A stretch of DNA of 64,000 bases, from contig CAVVUB010000004.1 of the NCBI GenBank assembly GCA_963751335.1, positions 248,001 through 312,000 on the forward strand, written 5' to 3'. Position numbers and translations under genes: made by a program. Below the pieces are notes generated by a model. It worked only from the letters and a program-made list of their open reading frames with translations, ran no database searches and had not been told where the DNA came from. This stretch comes from Bog-473 sp963751335 (GTDB taxonomy: Bacteria; Actinomycetota; Acidimicrobiia; Acidimicrobiales; RAAP-2). This document shows, piece after piece, positions 34,961 through 43,129 of this stretch. How positions within the stretch are numbered: position 1 is the first letter of the stretch; every line of letters starts with the position of its first letter.

Positions 34961-36115
34961 ATGCGTGCGAATTGGTTGACCCTGGAGTTCAGGCGCGGAT
35001 GGACACCTCGCACCGCCCGTTGGTCGACGCGAGGACGTCGAATCTTCTATGGCGCCCTGGCCTCGACTCTCGCCCTGGTCGGGCTGGTCGCGTACGCGAC
35101 ACCGTCCTTCGCCCAACACAACATGGTCATGGGCAACCCCTCGTGCGCCACACCGCTCGGAACGGGGTACGTCGTCACGTGGGTCATCGCCAACGACGTC
35201 AACCTGACGGAGACAGGGAGTGTCACCGATGTCACCGGAGGCCTCGGGACGCTGAGCGCCACGACGTACACCGTCGCCGCCACGCCGAACGACAGTGTGC
35301 CCGTGTCACAGTGGTCGCACGTGGAGATCACCCAGACGCTGCCGGCCGGCTTCACCCCGAGCTCATTGACGCTGGACATTTCCAGCCAGTGGTCCCACGG
35401 AGACAAGGGCACGGACACGGCGACGACCAGCATCGCCGAGCTCGATTGCGCGGGAACGACCGTTCAGACGTTGGCCGGCCACATCTACCTGTGCCAGAAC
35501 GACAACCCGACAACCACCGAGGAGTTGGGTGGCACCATCGGCGCCACCGGCCCCCAGACCGTGCCCACGCAGGGCAACCCGCTGAACCCCGACGACGTGG
35601 ACGCCGGGGACTACACCATGACGGCCACCCCACCACCGGGCTTCAAGATGGTGAGGTGCAACGACGCGGTGTCCACCCAGACGGTCAACGGAAGTCACGC
35701 CATCGAAACGGACCCCCATCCGAACGGCGACGGGAGTTCCGCCACCGAATTCGATCCCGTGCCGGCCAGCGGCTCGGAGGTCGGGATCTTCTACGTGGTG
35801 GGGGCGGCCCCGGTCACGACGACCACCACCACGACGACGACCGTCACCCCCTCACCACCGGTGACCCCGTCATCCCCGACGACACCCGCTCCGGTCGCGT
35901 CCCCGGTCTCGACCGGCGCTCCGGCGACGACGACCTCACCCACGAGCACGCCCCCAGCCACCCTGGCCTTCACCGGTGCGCCGGTGGGCAAGGAGTGGAT
36001 CTTCGGCCTGGGTGCGTTGATCCTCGGCAGCGGCCTCATCCTGGCTTCACGCATTCGCACGCGTCGCCCCCGGCTCGCCGCTTCGAAGCGCTCGTCAGGG
36101 ACTGAGAAGCAGTAG
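34961..36115 (+). CDS. Cell-wall-anchored surface protein with an LAFTG sorting signal
   Basis: The protein is 384 residues. A long n-region is followed by a hydrophobic signal core (ALASTLALVGLVAYATP, then SFA-Q). The ectodomain has Thr-rich beta-type sequence and two segments like SpaA/prealbumin-type folds (GTGYVVTWVIANDVN; AGDYTMTATPPPGFKMVRCN). A Thr/Pro stalk follows. The C-terminus has LAFTG, a hydrophobic span (WIFGLGALILGSGLIL) and a basic tail (RIRTRR), the arrangement recognised by class E sortases of high-GC actinobacteria. No sortase gene is in the window. It ends 7 nt from the convergent glpK stop. Function unknown; adhesion or coat is plausible. Confidence 0.75.
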   Translation: MRANWLTLEFRRGWTPRTARWSTRGRRIFYGALASTLALVGLVAYATPSFAQHNMVMGNPSCATPLGTGYVVTWVIANDVNLTETGSVTDVTGGLGTLSATTYTVAATPNDSVPVSQWSHVEITQTLPAGFTPSSLTLDISSQWSHGDKGTDTATTSIAELDCAGTTVQTLAGHIYLCQNDNPTTTEELGGTIGATGPQTVPTQGNPLNPDDVDAGDYTMTATPPPGFKMVRCNDAVSTQTVNGSHAIETDPHPNGDGSSATEFDPVPASGSEVGIFYVVGAAPVTTTTTTTTTVTPSPPVTPSSPTTPAPVASPVSTGAPATTTSPTSTPPATLAFTGAPVGKEWIFGLGALILGSGLILASRIRTRRPRLAASKRSSGTEKQ

Positions 36116-36122
36116 TCGGGGA

Positions 36123-37637
36123 CTAAAAGGACAGACCCGAGAGATCGGGAATGGTGGCCTCGGCCTTCGCCCGCGCCGCGAGCCAGCGTTGGCGAGCGGC
36201 GGCCCGGCCGAGGTCGTCGTTTGTCGGCTCCACCCTGTGGCGGGGCGAGAAGGTCTGAGCCAGCTCCCCGGTGGACGCGTAGGTGCCGATGGCCAGACCG
36301 GCGAGCAGCCCGGCGCCGAGCGTCGTCGCTTCGAGCACCGGCGAGATCTCCACCGGCCGGCCGATGGCGTCGGCCAGGGCCTGCACGAACACGGGGTTGG
36401 CCGACATGCCGCCGTCGACGCGCAAGGCGGCGATCGGATAGCCGCTGTCCTCCTCGGAGGCCTCGACCAGGTCGGCTCCCCGGTGGGCCACGCCCTCGAG
36501 CACCGCCCGCACGACCTCGGGCCGTCCCGAGCCGCGGGTCAGCCCGACCAGGGTGCCCCGGGCCCCGAAGTCCCAGACCGGCGTGCCCAAGCCGAGCAGG
36601 GCGGGCACGAACCAGACGTCCCCGGTGCTTTCGCACTGGGCGGCGACGGCGGCCGACTCGGCGGCGGAGGCGATCAGGCCGAGGTCGTCTCGCAGCCATT
36701 CCACGCAACTCCCGGCCGAGAGCATGACGGCCTCGGTGCCCCAGGTCGTCTCGCCGGCGACGCGGAAGGCCACGATGGGGAAGGTCCCGGCGTGGCCCCG
36801 GCTGGCCGAGGCCGGTGCCCCGCTGCTCCCGACGCACTGGTCGAGCATGCCCCCCGTCCCGAAGGTGGCCTTGGCCAGACCGGGCAGCGTGCACCCCTGC
36901 CCGACGAGGGAGGCCTGCTGGTCGCCCGCGATGCCGCAGATGGGGGGCGCCCCGTCGAGGGCGTCGGCCCGGCCGACCGGGCCCGAGGAGTCGACGATGC
37001 GGGGCAGGAGCGGCCGCGGGATGCGCAGGCGCTCGAGCAGCGGCTCGTCCCACTCCACCGTGGCCGGATGGACCAGGCCGGTGACGGCGGCGTTGCTGGC
37101 ATCGGTGACGTGGAGCGCGCCGGTGCCGGCCCCGGCGCCGCCCGCGAGGACCCAGGCCACCCAGCTGTCGACCGTCCCGAAGCAGAGCTCGCCCCGCTCG
37201 GCGCGGGCCCGGTCGGGATCGACGTCGTCGAGGATGGCCATCACCTTGGTGGCCGACGCGTTAGGGGCCAGGCGGACGCCCTCGGCCTGGAGGGTGAGAC
37301 AGGTCCCGACCGTGCGCAGGTCCTGCCAGCCGATGCCCGGCGCCAGCGGCGCACCGGTCGCCCGATCCCACACGATGGTCGAGGCGCGCTGGTTGGCGAT
37401 GCCCACGCCGGCGACCGGTCCCCCGTCGGCCAGGGCGGCCCGGGCGACCGCCAGCACGGCGCCGGCCATGGCGGCGGCATCGAACTCGACCAGGCCGGGT
37501 GCGGGTGTGTCGGGCAGCACGGGTGCGTGGTGCACGTGCACGACCGAGGCATCGGGGCGGACGATGGCGCCCCGCACGCCCGACGTCCCGACGTCGACGA
37601 CGAGGACGCTGCCGCCCGCGCCGCCGCTCACCGCCAC
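36123..37637 (-). CDS. glpK: FGGY-family carbohydrate kinase, glycerol kinase-like
   Basis: The protein is 504 residues from GTG 37637. N-terminal ATPase-fold signatures are VLVVDVGTSGVRGAIV, then GIANQRASTIVWDRATG and GIGWQDLRT, the glycerol kinase wording. The second domain has AGDQQASLVGQGC, ATFGTGGMLDQC and GLGTPVWDFGARG, followed by RVDGGMSANPVFVQALAD. The usual TYGTGCF of strict glycerol kinases is replaced by TFGTGGM, so specificity could differ. The gene lies 1 nt after the FAD-oxidase stop, in an operon with glpD. That context supports phosphorylation of glycerol to glycerol-3-phosphate. Confidence 0.82.
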   Translation of the reverse strand: MAVSGGAGGSVLVVDVGTSGVRGAIVRPDASVVHVHHAPVLPDTPAPGLVEFDAAAMAGAVLAVARAALADGGPVAGVGIANQRASTIVWDRATGAPLAPGIGWQDLRTVGTCLTLQAEGVRLAPNASATKVMAILDDVDPDRARAERGELCFGTVDSWVAWVLAGGAGAGTGALHVTDASNAAVTGLVHPATVEWDEPLLERLRIPRPLLPRIVDSSGPVGRADALDGAPPICGIAGDQQASLVGQGCTLPGLAKATFGTGGMLDQCVGSSGAPASASRGHAGTFPIVAFRVAGETTWGTEAVMLSAGSCVEWLRDDLGLIASAAESAAVAAQCESTGDVWFVPALLGLGTPVWDFGARGTLVGLTRGSGRPEVVRAVLEGVAHRGADLVEASEEDSGYPIAALRVDGGMSANPVFVQALADAIGRPVEISPVLEATTLGAGLLAGLAIGTYASTGELAQTFSPRHRVEPTNDDLGRAAARQRWLAARAKAEATIPDLSGLSF

Positions 37638-37638
37638 G

Positions 37639-39147
37639 TCACCACGGGGGCGGCCCGAAGGGCGAGGAGAGGCCGAACTTGCCCGGGTTGAGGATCCCGG
37701 CGGGGTCGAAGGTCTGCTTCAGCCCGGCCAGGACGTCGAAGCCCGCGCCCAGCGCCCGGGGCAAGAAGCGGGAGCGGTTCAGCCCGATGCCGTGGTGATG
37801 GCTGATGGCGGCGCCCCGGACGATGGTGGCTTCGGTCACCGTGTCCCAGGCACGGCGGTAGTAGTCCTGGCGCCAGGTCTGGTCGTTGCCGTCCTCGGGA
37901 CCGCGGCCGGCGAAGGTGAAGTACAGGCAGGCGCCGTCGGTGTAGGCGTGCGACTGGTGGGCCGACGCGACCAGGGTCCCCTCGACCGAGCTCAGCGCGC
38001 CGATCACTTCGTTGAAGAGCGTGGGCAGGGCGGCCCAGGGACCCGAGATCTCCACCGTGTCGACCACGATGCCGCCCCGCCACAGCGGGGCCAGTTGGGA
38101 CACGTCGTTGCGGTGGCCGAGCCAACGCTCGACCAGCTCGGTCGGGAGCACACGGGCATCGGCGCCGCATTCTCCGTCGACCACCGCCATCGTGGCGGTG
38201 AGGAGGGCGGGGTCTGTTTCGTCGAGGACGACGAGCACGTTGGTGTCGGGCTGTTCGAAGTTCCGGGCCGACTCGGTGGTGTCGTAGAGGCGGAGCACGG
38301 CCGGCGTGGCACCGCGGCGCAGGATGCGCCGGCAGGCCTCGAGCCCGGCGGGGAACGAGGTGAAGCCGAAGGCGCGTCGTTCCTGGGCCGCCGGGAGCGG
38401 GTGCATGCGCAGCCGGGCCTCGGTGATGACACCGAGCGTGCCTTCGCTGCCCACGAAGAGCTGGGTCAGGTTGGGCCCGGTGGCGGCGCGGGGCCCGTGG
38501 CCCTCGGTGTGCAGGACGCGCCCGTCGGCCAGGACCACCTCGAGGCCGATCACCATGTCCTCGATCTTCCCGTAGCGGGTCGAGTATTGGCCCGCACCCC
38601 GGCAGGCCAGCCAGCCGCCGACGGTCGAGAGCTCCATCGATTGAGGCCAGTGGCCGAGTGTGTAACCGACGCCGATGCGGCCCAGCGCGTCCTCGAGGTC
38701 GGGGCCGAAGGTGCCGGCGCGGACGTCGGCGGTCAACGACACCTCGTCGAGGTGGACCAGCCCCTCGAGGGCGGTCAGATCGAGGGACACGCCGCCGTGC
38801 ACCGGGATGGAGCCGCCGCACACCCCGCTGCGCCCGGCCATGGCGGTCACCGGCACGGACGCCTCGTTGCAGGCGGCCAGCACGGCCGACACCTGCGCCG
38901 TCGAGTGGGGCCGCACCACGACAGCCGGCCGTTGGGGCACGGCGCCGGTGGTGGCCCAGTCGATGGCCAGGGGCCACCAGTCCCGACCGGCCTCGGCCCG
39001 CGCCGCGTCGTCGGTCACCACGTCGGCCCCGCTCGACCCGATGCGCGCCAGCACGGCGGGGGGCACCTCGACCAGCTGTGCGGCCAGGCGGTCGGTGACC
39101 GCGTCGGCCGCGGCGTCGATGGGCGTGACCGGTGTGGGCGTGGTCAC
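37639..39147 (-). CDS. FAD-binding oxidase, alkylglycerone-phosphate synthase-like
   Basis: The protein is 502 residues from GTG 39147, which overlaps the glpD stop (GTGA). The frame is open far upstream through glpD and beyond, but that is antisense-like noise. It has the FAD_binding_4/VAO plan: RPAVVVRPHSTAQVSAVLAAC, AGRSGVCGGSIPVHGG, TLGHWPQSMELSTVGGWLA, then GSEGTLGVITEARLR. The C-terminus has HHHGIGLNRSRFLPRALG and KQTFDPAGILNPGKFGL. The His cluster and length resemble alkyl-dihydroxyacetonephosphate synthases more than D-lactate dehydrogenases. Flavoproteins of this type beside glpD are known in actinobacteria. It may use glycerol-derived triose phosphates; the reaction is unproven. Confidence 0.8.
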   Translation of the reverse strand: MTTPTPVTPIDAAADAVTDRLAAQLVEVPPAVLARIGSSGADVVTDDAARAEAGRDWWPLAIDWATTGAVPQRPAVVVRPHSTAQVSAVLAACNEASVPVTAMAGRSGVCGGSIPVHGGVSLDLTALEGLVHLDEVSLTADVRAGTFGPDLEDALGRIGVGYTLGHWPQSMELSTVGGWLACRGAGQYSTRYGKIEDMVIGLEVVLADGRVLHTEGHGPRAATGPNLTQLFVGSEGTLGVITEARLRMHPLPAAQERRAFGFTSFPAGLEACRRILRRGATPAVLRLYDTTESARNFEQPDTNVLVVLDETDPALLTATMAVVDGECGADARVLPTELVERWLGHRNDVSQLAPLWRGGIVVDTVEISGPWAALPTLFNEVIGALSSVEGTLVASAHQSHAYTDGACLYFTFAGRGPEDGNDQTWRQDYYRRAWDTVTEATIVRGAAISHHHGIGLNRSRFLPRALGAGFDVLAGLKQTFDPAGILNPGKFGLSSPFGPPPW

Positions 39148-40805
39148 TGCAGCTCGAGGCCGGCGGTCAGCAATTCCTTGTGACGGGTGGCGGTGAAGCG
39201 GGCGATCTGGTCGGCCACCGTGGCGGCGTCCCAGCCCAGTTCGTCGGCCACGAGGGCGGCGACGGCCGGGGCGGCATCCATCGCTGCCGCGGCCCGCTGG
39301 ATGTCGGCCCGGGTGCGCCGGCCCAGGAGGTCGTCGAGCGTGCAAGCCATCTCCTCGCGCACGGCGTAGAGGAACTCGGCGCCGGTGTAGGGCAACCCCG
39401 CCACCACCGGGTCGAGCAGCTCGGGGCGGTCCTCGGCCAAGGCGAGGACGTGCGCCGCCTCGGTGCCGTAGCGGCCGACGAGGCGGGCGTGGGGCTGGGC
39501 CGAGGAGACCGGGTCGCGGTTCTTGGTGGTGGCGCCGAGCAGCGGGAGCGACTTGGTCACGCAGCGCCGGCGCCGAGGCGACTCGCCGAGGCGGTGCACG
39601 ACGGCGTCCACGGTGTCCTGGGCCATCTTGCGGTAGGTGGTGAGCTTGCCTCCCGTGACGGTGACCACACCGTGCGACGACGTCATCACGGTGTGGCGCC
39701 GAGAAAGGTCGGCCGTGCGCTCGGAGACATGGCCGCCGTGGGCCGCGGGCCGGAGGAGGGGGCGCAGGCCGGCCCAGACCCCGGTGACGTCGGCCCGGGT
39801 CAGTTCGGAGGTCGTGACGGCGTTGGCCGCCCCGAGCAGGTAGTCGACGTCCTCGGGCGTACAGGCGGGATCGTCGAGCGGGCCGTCGTAGTCGGTGTCC
39901 GTGGTGCCCAGGTACACGAGGTCGGTTCCCGGCCAGGACACGACGAAGATGGAGCGCCGGTCCTGGGGCACCGGGATCACCGCCGCGATGTCGCAAGGCA
40001 AGCGGTCGGCCGGCACCGTGACGTGCACACCCTTGGCCGGACGGATGGCGTTGGGGTGGGTGCCCTCGTCCATGGCCCGGACCCCGTCGGCCCAGACGCC
40101 GGTGGCGTTGACCACCACCTTGGCCCGGATGGCGAACTCCGAGGCGGGGTCGTCCTCGACCGGGCGCACCACGGCGCCATCGGCGACGCCGTCGGCGCCC
40201 ATGGTCATGGAGACGACCGGGGTGTAGTTGGCCACCGCCGCGCCGAACTCGAGCGCCGCCGTGCGGGCCAGCGTCAGGGTCAGGCGGGCGTCGTCGGCCC
40301 GGGCGTCGAAGTAGAGGAACCCGGCCACCAGGTGATCGGTGTTGAGCGTGGGCAGATGGGCCAACGCCTCTTGCTTGTCGACCTCCCGGTGGCGCTGGCC
40401 GATGCGCCAACCTCCCGTGAGGTCGTAGAGCCACAGTGCGGTCGAGTAGGAGCGGGCGACGGTCTTGGAGACCACGCCGTCCTTGCCGAAGAGCGGGATC
40501 AGGAAGGGGAGGGGCGAGACCAGGTGCGGCGCGTTGTCGAGCAGGTGCTGGCGCTCGGCCAGGTTCTCGTAGACGAGCCGGAACTCCTTCTGTTGGAGGT
40601 AGCGGATGCCCCCGTGGACCATCTTGGAGGACTTCGACGAGGTGCCCGAGGCGAAGTCGTCCTTCTCGACCAGGGCCGTGCGCAGCCCCCGGCTCGCCGC
40701 ATCCAGCGCGACGCCCGCCCCGGTGACGCCGCCCCCGATGACCAGCACGTCGAACGACTCGCCGGCCAGGCGGCGCAGGGCGTCGTCGCGGCGAAAGGGG
40801 TGCAT
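39144..40805 (-). CDS. glpD: Aerobic glycerol-3-phosphate dehydrogenase
   Basis: The protein is 553 residues from ATG 40805. The FAD turn is DVLVIGGGVTGAGVALDAASRG. The family signature follows: DFASGTSSKSSKMVHGGIRYL, then REVDKQEALAHLP. VVNATGVWADGVR and GTTDTDYDGPLDDPACTPEDVDYLL match the substrate domain. The C-terminal DAO_C-like helical domain ends HKELLTAGLELQ. It oxidises sn-glycerol-3-phosphate to dihydroxyacetone phosphate at the membrane and passes electrons to quinone. It is first in the glpD-oxidase-glpK operon, with 4-nt and 1-nt junctions. A MarR-like gene lies 75 nt upstream on the same strand. Confidence 0.92.
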   Translation of the reverse strand: MHPFRRDDALRRLAGESFDVLVIGGGVTGAGVALDAASRGLRTALVEKDDFASGTSSKSSKMVHGGIRYLQQKEFRLVYENLAERQHLLDNAPHLVSPLPFLIPLFGKDGVVSKTVARSYSTALWLYDLTGGWRIGQRHREVDKQEALAHLPTLNTDHLVAGFLYFDARADDARLTLTLARTAALEFGAAVANYTPVVSMTMGADGVADGAVVRPVEDDPASEFAIRAKVVVNATGVWADGVRAMDEGTHPNAIRPAKGVHVTVPADRLPCDIAAVIPVPQDRRSIFVVSWPGTDLVYLGTTDTDYDGPLDDPACTPEDVDYLLGAANAVTTSELTRADVTGVWAGLRPLLRPAAHGGHVSERTADLSRRHTVMTSSHGVVTVTGGKLTTYRKMAQDTVDAVVHRLGESPRRRRCVTKSLPLLGATTKNRDPVSSAQPHARLVGRYGTEAAHVLALAEDRPELLDPVVAGLPYTGAEFLYAVREEMACTLDDLLGRRTRADIQRAAAAMDAAPAVAALVADELGWDAATVADQIARFTATRHKELLTAGLELQ

Positions 40806-40880
40806 CGCTTCCAGCCTGCCACATCCGATTCCGCATCGATCCGGGCTGCTCAGCGCCGATGGGCCCGGTGTCCGTGCTGG

Positions 40881-41993
40881 TCAGCTGCCGTCGGGGAAGC
40901 CCCCACGGTGCAGCACCATGGGGTAGTGGGGCAGCGTGACGGGCGCTCTCACCGAGGCCCGCCAATTGCCGGGTTCGGGGGTCAGACACGCGGCCAGGGG
41001 AGACGACTCGAGGGTGCCGTCGCCGACGAGCGTCTCGAGAGCGGCGCGCAGCGCGTCGATTTGACGCGGGCCGTAGGTGGTGCGCCAGCCCTGCTCGGTA
41101 GCGGCCAACAGCCGCACGTACTTGGCCCGGGCCGCCACGCCCTTGTCGGTGAGGCGGATGACCTTGCCCCGGGTGGCCGCCGGATCGGGTTCGACGACGG
41201 CGCAGGCCCGTCGTTCCAGGAACCCGGTGCACATGGCGTTGCCCTCCTTGGAGACCCCGGTCAGGCTCGGCAGGTCGCGCAGGCGTCGCGGGGCGCGGTC
41301 GAGCACGCGCAGCGTGTTGGCACTGATGGAAAGCGACAGCCTCGATTGGGCTTCGAAGTCGATCGTGAAGGAGAGCAGCACCCCGGCCAGCAGCGTGACC
41401 AGGTCGGCCGTGCCCTCGGCCACCGGGTGGCTGGGTGATCGGGGCGGCAGCGCCTCGGCCTTCCCGTTCTGGGTGGGAAAGACGACCGGGAGGAAGTCGG
41501 GCGGATCGATGGGCAGGCGGGTGAAGATGGCGGACAGCGCGCCGTGGAGGCGCTCGACGGAGTCGGCACCGAAGCGGCCGCGCCAGCGCTCGTCCATGAC
41601 GGCGGGCAGGGCGCGCCAGATGTCCTGGGCCAGGCGGCCGTGGCGGGTGGTGCGCACCTGCGTCGCGGCAGGGAACGGCTTCGTGAGTGCCTTGCCCGCG
41701 GGCGGGATCAGGCGCAGGTAGCGCCAACGGCGCAGTCCCTCGAGGAGCAACCGGTCGGTGCGGGCCTGGGCGCGCAAGGCGGCCACGGTGAGGCCGTCGG
41801 GTCCGACGTACTCGAGCACGTTGGCCCAGCACACGTAGGACACCAACCACGGGGTGTCAGAACCTACGTCATGGTCATCGCTCGTGTGATGGGGGAGCCG
41901 GAGCTCGGCCAGGTTGTCGAACTCGATGGTGTGCGCCACGAGCACCTGCGAGAGGAGCGTCGGGAGCGCGAGGCGCGACGGTGCGGCGGGCAC
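40881..41993 (-). CDS. Winged-helix, MarR-like protein
   Basis: The protein is 370 residues from GTG 41993. The clearest motif is in the C-terminal half: LPSLTGVSKEGNAMCTGFLERRACAVV and KVIRLTDKGVAARAKYVRLLAATEQGW. This has the recognition helix, wing and 'RLTDKG' of MarR-type winged helices. The N-terminal half (VSYVCWANVLEYVGPDGLTVAALRAQART) looks like a second, more diverged winged helix. A duplicated helix-turn-helix in one chain of this length is unusual for simple MarR proteins. It precedes glpD by 75 nt on the same strand, so a role in controlling the glp genes is possible, but nothing in the sequence shows the ligand. Confidence 0.65.
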   Translation of the reverse strand: MPAAPSRLALPTLLSQVLVAHTIEFDNLAELRLPHHTSDDHDVGSDTPWLVSYVCWANVLEYVGPDGLTVAALRAQARTDRLLLEGLRRWRYLRLIPPAGKALTKPFPAATQVRTTRHGRLAQDIWRALPAVMDERWRGRFGADSVERLHGALSAIFTRLPIDPPDFLPVVFPTQNGKAEALPPRSPSHPVAEGTADLVTLLAGVLLSFTIDFEAQSRLSLSISANTLRVLDRAPRRLRDLPSLTGVSKEGNAMCTGFLERRACAVVEPDPAATRGKVIRLTDKGVAARAKYVRLLAATEQGWRTTYGPRQIDALRAALETLVGDGTLESSPLAACLTPEPGNWRASVRAPVTLPHYPMVLHRGGFPDGS

Positions 41994-42033
41994 CGCCCCA
42001 TGTTCGCGTGAGCCCGGCGTAGCGTGCCCGGCG

Positions 42034-42516
42034 GTGTCCCTCCTCCCTGCCGACGATCCTTGGGCCGCCTACGCCGACACCATCGTCCAGATCGTGCGTC
42101 CGGCCGAGGGGGACTTCCTCACGGTGCGGAGCGCTCCGGTGGGCGAGCCGAGGGTGGAGATTGGACGGTGGCCGTGGCCGGGTGAGGACCCGGTGTGCAT
42201 CCTGACGGCTTGGGATCCCGGCGACGAGCGCCCGGGGACAGAGGTGAACCGGCGCCGCGGGGCGAAGCTCGAGGCGGCTCTTCGACGGCGGGCGAGCCGG
42301 CTGCTGCACGCCGTCGGGGTCGACCCTTCCTCGGGGCACCGCGAGGAGGGCGTCGCCGCGCTCGGATTGTCGGTGCACGACGCGGTCGTGCTGGGCGTGG
42401 AGTACCGGCAGGAGGCCATCTTCGTCTGGACGCCGCAGGCCTGGTCGATCGTCTCGTGCCGCGACGACCGCCGCGTCGACTTCGGTTGGTCAGTTGCCGT
42501 GTTACGTCCGATGTAG
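42034..42516 (+). CDS. DUF3293 domain protein
   Basis: The protein is about 160 residues from GTG 42034; the frame is open further upstream without family sequence. DPWAAYADTIVQI, then CILTAWDPGDERPGTEVNRRRGAKLEAALRRR, and EEGVAALGLSVHDAVVLGVEYRQEAIFVW match the layout of DUF3293: a 'TAW(N/D)P' strand, an N-x-x-x-x helix, and a C-terminal QxAIF strand. The function of the family is unknown. The 5' end is divergent from the MarR-like gene and only 40 nt away. The pyrE start follows 58 nt after its stop. Confidence 0.65.
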   Translation: MSLLPADDPWAAYADTIVQIVRPAEGDFLTVRSAPVGEPRVEIGRWPWPGEDPVCILTAWDPGDERPGTEVNRRRGAKLEAALRRRASRLLHAVGVDPSSGHREEGVAALGLSVHDAVVLGVEYRQEAIFVWTPQAWSIVSCRDDRRVDFGWSVAVLRPM

Positions 42517-42574
42517 TCCTCGACCGCCGCCGGAGGAACCATGGCAGGACCCGGGAACCAGGCACAATGGGCCG

Positions 42575-43105
42575 GTGACGCTGGCCGCCCGGGTCTTCAC
42601 CGCCTCCTACCTGACCGGCTCCTTCGTCCTGCGTTCGGGCCGCCTGGCCGACCACTACTTCGACAAGTACCGCTTCGAGTCGGACCCGGCGCTGCTGGCC
42701 GAGATCGTCGATGCGCTCGCACCCCTCGTTCCCGCGGGAGCGGAGGGATTGGCCGGGTTGGAGCTGGGCGGCGTCCCCCTGGCCACCATGCTCTCGGCCA
42801 AGACCGGGTTGCCCGCCTACTTCGTACGCAAGGAACCGAAGCGGTACGGCACGGAGAAGATCTGTGAAGGGGGCGAGGTGGACGGCCGCGCCCTCGTCAT
42901 CATCGAGGACGTCGTCACCACCGGAGGACAGATGGTGCTGTCCGCCCAGGACCTGCGAGCCGAAGGCGCCGTGGTCGAGCACGCACTGTGCGTCATCGAT
43001 CGCGAGGGTGGAGGGGCCGATGTCGTCGCCGCCGAGGGCATTGCATTGCGGGCGCTCTTCACCATGCGCGAGCTCGAGGTGTTCCGGGAGTCCGCCGGCG
43101 GTTGA
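42575..43105 (+). CDS. pyrE: Orotate phosphoribosyltransferase
   Basis: The protein is 176 residues from GTG 42575. Family signatures are FTASYLTGSFVLRSGRLADHYFDKYRFE at the N-terminus, ELGGVPLATMLS, and FVRKEPKRYGTEKICEG (the flexible catalytic loop with Lys). The PRPP-binding motif is VIIEDVVTTGGQ. The enzyme transfers the ribose-phosphate of PRPP to orotate, forming OMP in pyrimidine synthesis. Length matches bacterial PyrE. It converges with the Asp-box protein gene, 24 nt apart. No other pyr gene is nearby. Confidence 0.9.
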   Translation: MTLAARVFTASYLTGSFVLRSGRLADHYFDKYRFESDPALLAEIVDALAPLVPAGAEGLAGLELGGVPLATMLSAKTGLPAYFVRKEPKRYGTEKICEGGEVDGRALVIIEDVVTTGGQMVLSAQDLRAEGAVVEHALCVIDREGGGADVVAAEGIALRALFTMRELEVFRESAGG

Positions 43106-43129
43106 CGTCTGGCTCGGGGATGGCGAAGG

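Noticed and set aside
36553..39183. An 876-codon open frame on the plus strand across glpK, the FAD oxidase and part of glpD
   Set aside because: It is antisense to three well-recognised genes and has the Arg/Ala/Gly-rich composition produced by reading high-GC codons in the wrong frame.
39132..41438. A 768-codon open frame on the plus strand opposite glpD and the MarR-like gene
   Set aside because: No motif or family resemblance; it mirrors the codon bias of the real minus-strand genes.
39148..41850. N-terminal 900 codons of the long minus-strand frame that ends in the FAD oxidase
   Set aside because: Only the last 502 codons (from GTG 39147) show family sequence; the rest is an out-of-frame reading of glpD and the MarR-like gene.
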